NCBI GenBank assembly: GCA_011033025.1
Contig: WFMF01000062.1
Coordinates: forward strand, 558,001-622,000
Source of the DNA: Beroe forskalii
Lineage: Eukaryota; Ctenophora; Nuda; Beroida; Beroidae
Reading direction: 5' to 3'
Length of the DNA: 64,000 nt
Numbering within the stretch: position 1 is the first letter of the stretch; each line of letters opens with the position of its first letter. The position numbers and the translations under genes were made by a program. The notes below the pieces were generated by a model that was given only the letters and a program-made list of their open reading frames with translations, searched no databases and had not been told where the DNA came from. Positions 58,405-64,000 of the stretch are shown piece after piece.

Positions 58405-59163
58405 TCTTATATATAATTTGGAGATGGCACGTGAATTTTGTCTGTTTGTGCGGGCGCACATTTTAAATTTGAGCTTGCCAAGAGAAAACCAACTTATCAA
58501 GAGAAACGAACGGGGAAAATGTGCTTATTGGTGCCGTTGTCATGGTTACTGGAAACTGCACGTGCAGGTTATGATCAGTTGTATGCGAGTGCTTACTGAT
58601 ACGTTGCTAACTGCTGCGTCGTGGTTTTTGTTAATTTTACAGTTTTACGTCTTCTACATTTAAAATTGAAGATCTGAAGATAGAGAATGGGTATGGCTGG
58701 CATCGGGGAGGACACAGGCGATAGAATTCCCTTCATAAATCAGTGGCAATGGTCGGTCAATTTATTAAATCGGTGATTAAAATGGTTTCAACTAAATAAT
58801 GTTAATCGAGCAATAATTTAAAGAAAATTTAAGATTAACCAAGGCAAAATCAAATTGGGCATGGCATATATTATTGCGAATTTGGGAATCTTGGCGTGAA
58901 TCAATGCGCAATTCAATGTTTAGTACGCATGCACGGTTCTCAGATTGCAGTTAAATTAACTTCGTCGTACAATTGCAATTAGACAAAACTGGCCTTCATG
59001 GGACAGCATTACTGAAAGTGACAAACGGATTATTGTAAATTTTGCTCCTTCATAAACTTTTTCATATTTCAAAATTTCATACTGCAATTTTGGAATTCTG
59101 AGGGGAGGCGGGGGCGTAGCCCACATGAGTGAGTTGCGTTCAACAGGCCCAAGGGCCTGCTAA
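58405..59163 (+). mobile_element. Non-autonomous Helitron-like element B
   Basis: Preceded by A, begins TCTTATATATAATTTGG, ends with hairpin CAGGCCCAAGGGCCTG then CTAA. Homologous to element A at 42751-43451, sharing GAGCTTGCCAAGA, ATCAAGAGAAACGAA, CTGCACGTGCAG and CTTCATAAACTTTTT. The base after CTAA is A rather than the expected T. No coding capacity. Confidence 0.7.
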
Positions 59164-59169
59164 ATTAAC

Positions 59170-59484
59170 ATATTAACCAAAATTAGTCAAATTCACTGTC
59201 CGCTTTCATCCAGAGATATTCCTTGAGTTTAGTCTTAAAGGTTGTTAAGCAATTTTCAGATCTTATATTCAATGGAACTTCATTCCAAAGTAAATGTGTA
59301 CGGTAGAAGTATGAATTTTTAAAACATCTATTCTAGGTTTTATGGAGCATTCTAATTGAAGTTCATCAGATGATGACATACTCCTAGTATATCGAGTTAA
59401 TTTTGGGTCAGGGAGGTGCTTCTTCCTAAGATATTCAGGGATACTTGAAAATGGGCTAGGATGATTAAACATCTTATAGAACAA
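59170..59484 (-). mobile_element. LINE reverse transcriptase C-terminal fragment
   Basis: Minus-strand text FNHPSPFSSIPEYLRKKHLP, LTRYTRSMSSSDELQLE, and then in a shifted frame LLWNEVPLNIRSEN, LTTFKTKLKEYLW. The R-(S/T)-...-P-R-x-x-x-K-N-S-F-x-x-R-x-x-x-x-W-N-x-L-P pattern closes many LINE ORF2 proteins. It abuts the 3' end of Helitron-like element B. Confidence 0.6.
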
Positions 59485-59752
59485 GACTAAGCAAATAGAT
59501 TATTCATATAAAATCCTAGCAAGTCACAAATTTGCCATCTCTATGATGGGGATTAGTAAATAGTGCCCTATTGGCAGCCGAGTTTCTAAACCCTACGTAC
59601 TATATCCTTATATCTTCAAGCAGTTTGATCAAAAACTTTCCAGAAAAGTTACTAATCTTTAAAAATTTTCAAAGCCGAAACAGTAAAACACAAGTTATCT
59701 GAATATATTCAAATAGTAATTGTTGTTAATTTTGTATGATACTTATAACTGG

Positions 59753-59840
59753 GTGACACACATTCTGCAGGTCAGGCCACTGGCGTAAACGAAGTTCCCT
59801 CAGAGGGTTAGCTGACCTGCGAAGGTTGTCACCCACTAAA
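59753..59840. repeat. Stem-loop of about 85 bp
   Basis: TGGGTGACA..CTGCAGGTCAG is mirrored by CTGACCTGCGAAGGTTGTCACCCA around a roughly 35-bp loop. No gene overlaps. Confidence 0.65.
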
Positions 59841-60599
59841 CGAAACATGCCGCGTTTAAGGCCACGTTTTTGGCTGGGCTGAATTTGCAATTAACCTACT
59901 AGCCTAGACAACACTTTATACTTTCATACCATTACCAAATTTGAGGATGAGCAACTTTTGGTTAAGGGGAAGGGCCATGTGTGCGGTAGGTTGAGTGTTA
60001 ATGATTTGTGAGTATGTCATACAAGGGACAATGACAATACACAACAAAACATCAAGATACTCAACTTATGAAGGAGGTCAGTTGCCAGGCTTCTGATGAG
60101 GCACCCCGCACGCCACCACTGCACGCCTCTCACCTAGGAAGGTCAGCAACCCACCGCACACACGTCCATCCTCGTCCGAGCACCCCCCCCGCACACCAGA
60201 GACCAGAGCCCACGTCATGCCCCCAAGGAAACACTAGCCCGCCCCTTCATCATTGCCCCGACGTGACCGTTTAGTTCTCCATCCGTTAATTTACCTCTCC
60301 CACCCTCAAATTTGATTGTATAAAGTAGTGTTGTAAATTAACAACGGTACCTTATTAAAGTAGTGTTAAAGTTATCTAGCCTTGCTATTCTCTAGCCTTG
60401 CTATTATCTAGCCAGCTAGCCTTGCTATTAATATGATGAATTATCCTTAAGTCACTTGTCTGCAGTTTGGATGTTCATGAGTTGCTCATCTTGTACTTAC
60501 AACAAGTGCAAAGTGAAATAAAACATAATTTTCCTTAAAAGCTTAAAGAAAAGAACAAAAACATTCAAATAAATACTTCAAAATCCACTTTGCAACGCA

Positions 60600-60945
60600 G
60601 ACAGGGATATTATACGTGTTTAGCAAGTTAGGACTAGTCTGTCGCTCGACGTCCAAATGTGGCGTGGAACGAAATTGCATTGCACCGCGCCGCGCTCATG
60701 AGGGTAAAGAAACATTTTGATGAACACGTATACCCCGTAGGGAATGGCGCGGCGCGCGCGCACACACACACATATGCGTTGCTAAACACGTATATCCCTG
60801 TGTGGCTCGTGCGGTGCGCTTCCGTAGGGAAGCGCGCGGCCGCGCGGCGCGTACACACACCTATGCGGGCTTAGGAAGCGCGAGCCAAACAAGGATATAC
60901 GTGTTTAACAACCCTGTTCCCGCGCCGCAGGGAAGCGCGTTCCCC
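60600..60945. repeat. GC-rich palindromic repeat, copy 3
   Basis: Contains GCTAAACACGTATATCCCTG at about 60781 and its mirror CAAGGATATACGTGTTTAACAA at 60890-60910, with GCGCTTCC/GGAAGCGC arms and the GTACACACACCTATGCGGGC phrase. Same family as the copies at 16.3 and 38.3 kb. It directly precedes copy 2 of the 3-kb repeat unit. Confidence 0.75.
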
Positions 60946-63900
60946 TAACCAGGGGTGTCGCGAAACGACACCCCTATTTCTGGCGAAGCTTTTTACTGTA
61001 CGTGCGCTCGCGACCATTTCCGCGCGAACGACACAGTTTTTTAGGTGGCGCGGTTTCCTGCTACGTGATTGCATGACGTCATCGCATTTATATAGCCGAC
61101 TCATGTTAATATGAAGGACTAAATGTATACAACCAAATCAGTGTAATTCAACAATTTGTTTGAATGATCAAATGTACAATCAATTCGATTTATACTCGTA
61201 GAGAAAAATAGTTTCAACTGAATTTAAAACACTAAGATTAAGAAGCTCATCGGTGGAGGTCGGTAGCAAATACTGCACCTGCAAGGCTGTTACTTAAAAT
61301 AGATTAGGTCTTCTTCTTAACTGCTAAAATAATGTGCTTTATTCAAGGCTATTTTCATGGCGCTTTCCAGACTTGTATAAATTGGGAAAAATTTGTGACA
61401 ATTGGCAATCCAAACTTATCCAACTGTAAACAGGTATCGCTTCGATTGAGAAAAATGAAGTTTGCTGACAGTGAAACAATTTAAACATATCATTAATATC
61501 GTCAATAACCCAACATTTATCGGCGAAGACCTCTCAAAATCAAGCTCTCCTGAAAGGCGGTACCCGCTCAAATCCTGTCCAAAAGAGCATAGAATGTGAG
61601 CTTGTGAGTAAAACCTGTCACAGGGTCACAAACTTGTCGAAAACGTGTCCCCAACCGGCCGCAAAGTTAGTTTTGAAATGTGGAAACTGGAAAATCCGTC
61701 CAAAACCTGTCACAGAGTTGGTAAAAAAGATGAAAATTCTTTTCGAAATCTTCTAAACCTGTTTAGAGCTTGTCAACAAAAAGTGGACGGGGTACCGCCT
61801 GTCAGGAAGTCAGGAGGCCTAAATGTGGCCACTAGTTTTCAAGAAGCCTTGCACAGTTTCGAGACTGGTACATCACAGGCTGATTAGTGATTAAAGGGTT
61901 AAAGCTTTTAAGTTTTAAGAATAAGAATAACACATAAAAGTAATTTCTGTCCAGCGAAAGGAAACTTTCTGTTGATCGAATTCGAGATTCCGATATATAG
62001 GTTATTAAATCTATCCCAAGCTCATTTAAGCGACCATTTAAGTTGCGGTATACGGTCAGCGGTCACCAGTGGTCCACCGGGGATGAAATTTTGTATATAT
62101 AGGCCAGGGCAGAAATCAACCAGCAGAGTCTTAGGTGAGCTGAAAATGACACTTCAAGTTGAATGACAAAGAATTTTTAGGAAACATAGGGATGAAATGC
62201 CCAAAATCTGGGGCAGGGATTGTGATTCATCAAACGGGGCCGGGGCCAAATTTTAAAAGCAAATTAATCGAGGCTGGGGAGAAAATGCGAATGCTAGCCG
62301 TCACTGTATCCCAGTCGACCACTGATGGTCGCCAAGAAATTTTATTAAAAATGGCTCAAATGAAATTTTGTAAATGAGTACACAGTTGACTCAGGCGAGG
62401 GTCGTCAGATCAGAATGGAAGAAAATACTGTAGTTGGTCGGAGCGAATTGGTTCTTGCTATTTCTGGTTGGGGTATAATCCGGTTCGATGATCTAAGCTG
62501 TGACCGTATACCTATGGTATAAAATGAAATAAATCAATGAACTCGGTGCGCCCCGTCCATATCCCAACTGAGACAGTCTCGGCCTCGCCTCGACCGTGTA
62601 GGTTGTGGTATACGGTCACCACTTCGACAATTAACCGCTGGGGGGGGGGGGGGCAACGTATTTTTTTTTAAATTTTCTACATTACTTTTTTACTAACGTA
62701 CATATTTTTTGTCCACTTTCAGATTCCCTGGGTAAAAATGTTCAAAACCTATCACGGCACCAGGAAAGTGGTACAGACTTTTCAACTTAAAATATTTACA
62801 ATGATCATTTTTATACTTTTATATACGACTTAGATACATGAGTTATGAACATGGAATTGAATTTTTCGTGTTCGCGCGACCTATCCTGCAATATCAAAAC
62901 TTTAAAAAAAAGTCTAGACTTGGACCTTGTTGACAATGAAAATACCTAAACCTACAGGGTGGGTAAAAAGTCTGGACCCCCCTCTCCGGCCAAAACAGTA
63001 AAAGATACGGACTTGTCCTTTTGAACATAAATTTTAGTACTATCAATTGTGAGTAGAAAAAATTATAGGTAAGTATAGGTACCGGGTTTGTACATTTTTG
63101 TACATTTTTGTAGGTACATACTTTTTTGTACATATTCAGTTTTACCGGGTAAAATGTACAAAAAATGTACAAAAATTACGTTGCCTCCCCCCCTAACATA
63201 GTTATACTGATACTGTACACCTTTTTCACATACCAATCGTTTCTAAAGTAAGAAAGTTTCATGTGCTTGAGTGCCTCAAAACTTGATACGGTGCTATAAA
63301 TACTGTACCTAAGTCCTAAACTAACTGAGTTTTTTGTCCGAATCCATTTTCAGAGTCCAATAGAATTATAATAATATGATAAGGGCCGAGTACTCCGGAA
63401 CCTATAATAGTACAGTTACTACGCGGGGGAAAGGACATTTTACCTACCTCACGACATTTTACCACACGACACTACCACATGATATTCCAACTATAATAGG
63501 CAATATTTCCGAATGGTTAGGGTATGGGTTAGGGTTATTGGTAATGGTTAGGGTCAGTGTCACGCGGGTTTGGCTAAGGTTAGGGATAATGTTATATGAT
63601 TAGGGTCAGGGAAGAGAGATATCGCGCCGTTTGGTAAAATATCGGGGGTAAGAACCGCTCGCCTTGGATCGATGAAGTGTGGATATTAGCTACTTGAGGT
63701 CTAAGACATCGGCTTCATTCCCACAAGATACTTCAGAGGTCCGCAATCCTCAAATAGCCCACATGTTCTGGAACCTCCGGAAAGGAACGGCACTTGTTGC
63801 CATCTATACAGTCAATCAGCTGTGCCGTGCATTGTGCAAGGAGCCTGCGCAGAGGTGCCTGATCCATCTCCACTACAAGGCGTACAGTGGTTATTTCCTG

Positions 63901-64000
63901 AAAAGAAGAAATTTCATGTTTCAGCAATGTAAATGAATTGCCGACGTTCTATTGTTGTGTCTATTATGTAATTTGAAAAAGAAATCGAATATATAAATCA
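60940..64000 (+). repeat. Copy 2 of the 3-kb repeat unit (uninterrupted)
   Basis: Matches 38995-45352 with both transposon insertions absent, giving clean empty sites at 62470-62483 and around 62606. It differs by small indels, for example a doubled GTCAGGA near 61800, and by a roughly 150-bp stretch with GGTTAGGG phrases at 63520-63660. An 85-codon frame (63679-63936) with FWNLRKGTALVAIYTVNQLC is open here but 2-bp frameshifted in copy 1; its reality is unknown. The unit runs to the window edge. Confidence 0.85.
63520..63662. repeat. TTAGGG-like tract unique to repeat copy 2
   Basis: GGTTAGGG, GGGTTATTGG, GGTTAGGGTC and similar words. Copy 1 joins directly at GGTTAGGGT|CGCCTTGG (about 45002-45012), so either expansion in copy 2 or deletion in copy 1 occurred at a GGTTAGGGT word. 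Confidence 0.7.

Noticed and set aside
60068..60274. A His/Pro-rich plus-strand frame as a small gene.
   Set aside because: Low-complexity, no splice or motif support, flanked by repeats.

Overview
The window looks like nuclear DNA of an aquatic invertebrate animal. It is AT-rich with GC-rich islands, and its genes have spliceosomal GT-AG introns. It carries a ciliary/flagellar gene (CFAP47-like), a Ran-binding-domain gene, tandem secreted beta-sandwich genes of a kind common in marine invertebrates, non-LTR retrotransposons, Helitron-like elements, many non-autonomous DNA transposons and scattered TTAGGG-like tracts. I cannot name the species. No bacterial operons, rRNA, CRISPR array or complete virus is visible. 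A 100-base N gap lies at 24926-25025, and roughly 23.8-24.9 kb beside it reads like poor consensus.

Layout. 0-9.2 kb: two paralogous minus-strand genes for a secreted beta-sandwich protein. Both are damaged: the first has a 2.5-kb piggyBac-like element (678-3180, TTAA duplication) in exon 2, the second has a frameshift. 9.2-13.1 kb: no gene recognised, some inverted repeats. 13.1-15.9 kb: the 3' part of a plus-strand gene with a Ran-binding domain and a long repetitive tail (RanBP2/Nup358-like). 16.3-18.4 kb: GC-rich palindromic repeats and nested small transposons. 18.8-23.7 kb: a minus-strand gene for a disordered Ser/Arg-rich protein. Its exon phases agree along the chain, and two of its 3' splice sites lie in tandem repeats. 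24-30 kb: gap, small repeats, and a TA-flanked element with nine copies of a 14-bp motif. 30.5-32.5 kb: decayed LINE reverse transcriptase. 33-38 kb: long palindromes, a tRNA-like sequence, one possible orphan exon and LINE ORF1 fragments. 38.3-45.4 kb: GC-rich repeats, then a 3-kb repeat unit enlarged by two insertions; the uninterrupted copy is at 60.94-64.0 kb. 47.7-50.1 kb: composite LINE remnant. 50.4-56.5 kb: ten exons of a CFAP47-like gene on the minus strand, with an element containing a 1-kb minisatellite in one intron and a 995-bp long-inverted-repeat element in another. 56.6-60.9 kb: a Helitron-like element, a LINE 3' end and GC-rich palindromes.

The host genes do not form a pathway; they are separate loci between transposons. 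The window's main value is its natural record of insertions. Four have target-site duplications supported by an intact repeat copy, a paralogue or perfect flanks. Two element families are filled with short palindromic motifs resembling transcription-factor sites, and one gene has splice acceptors sitting inside tandem arrays.
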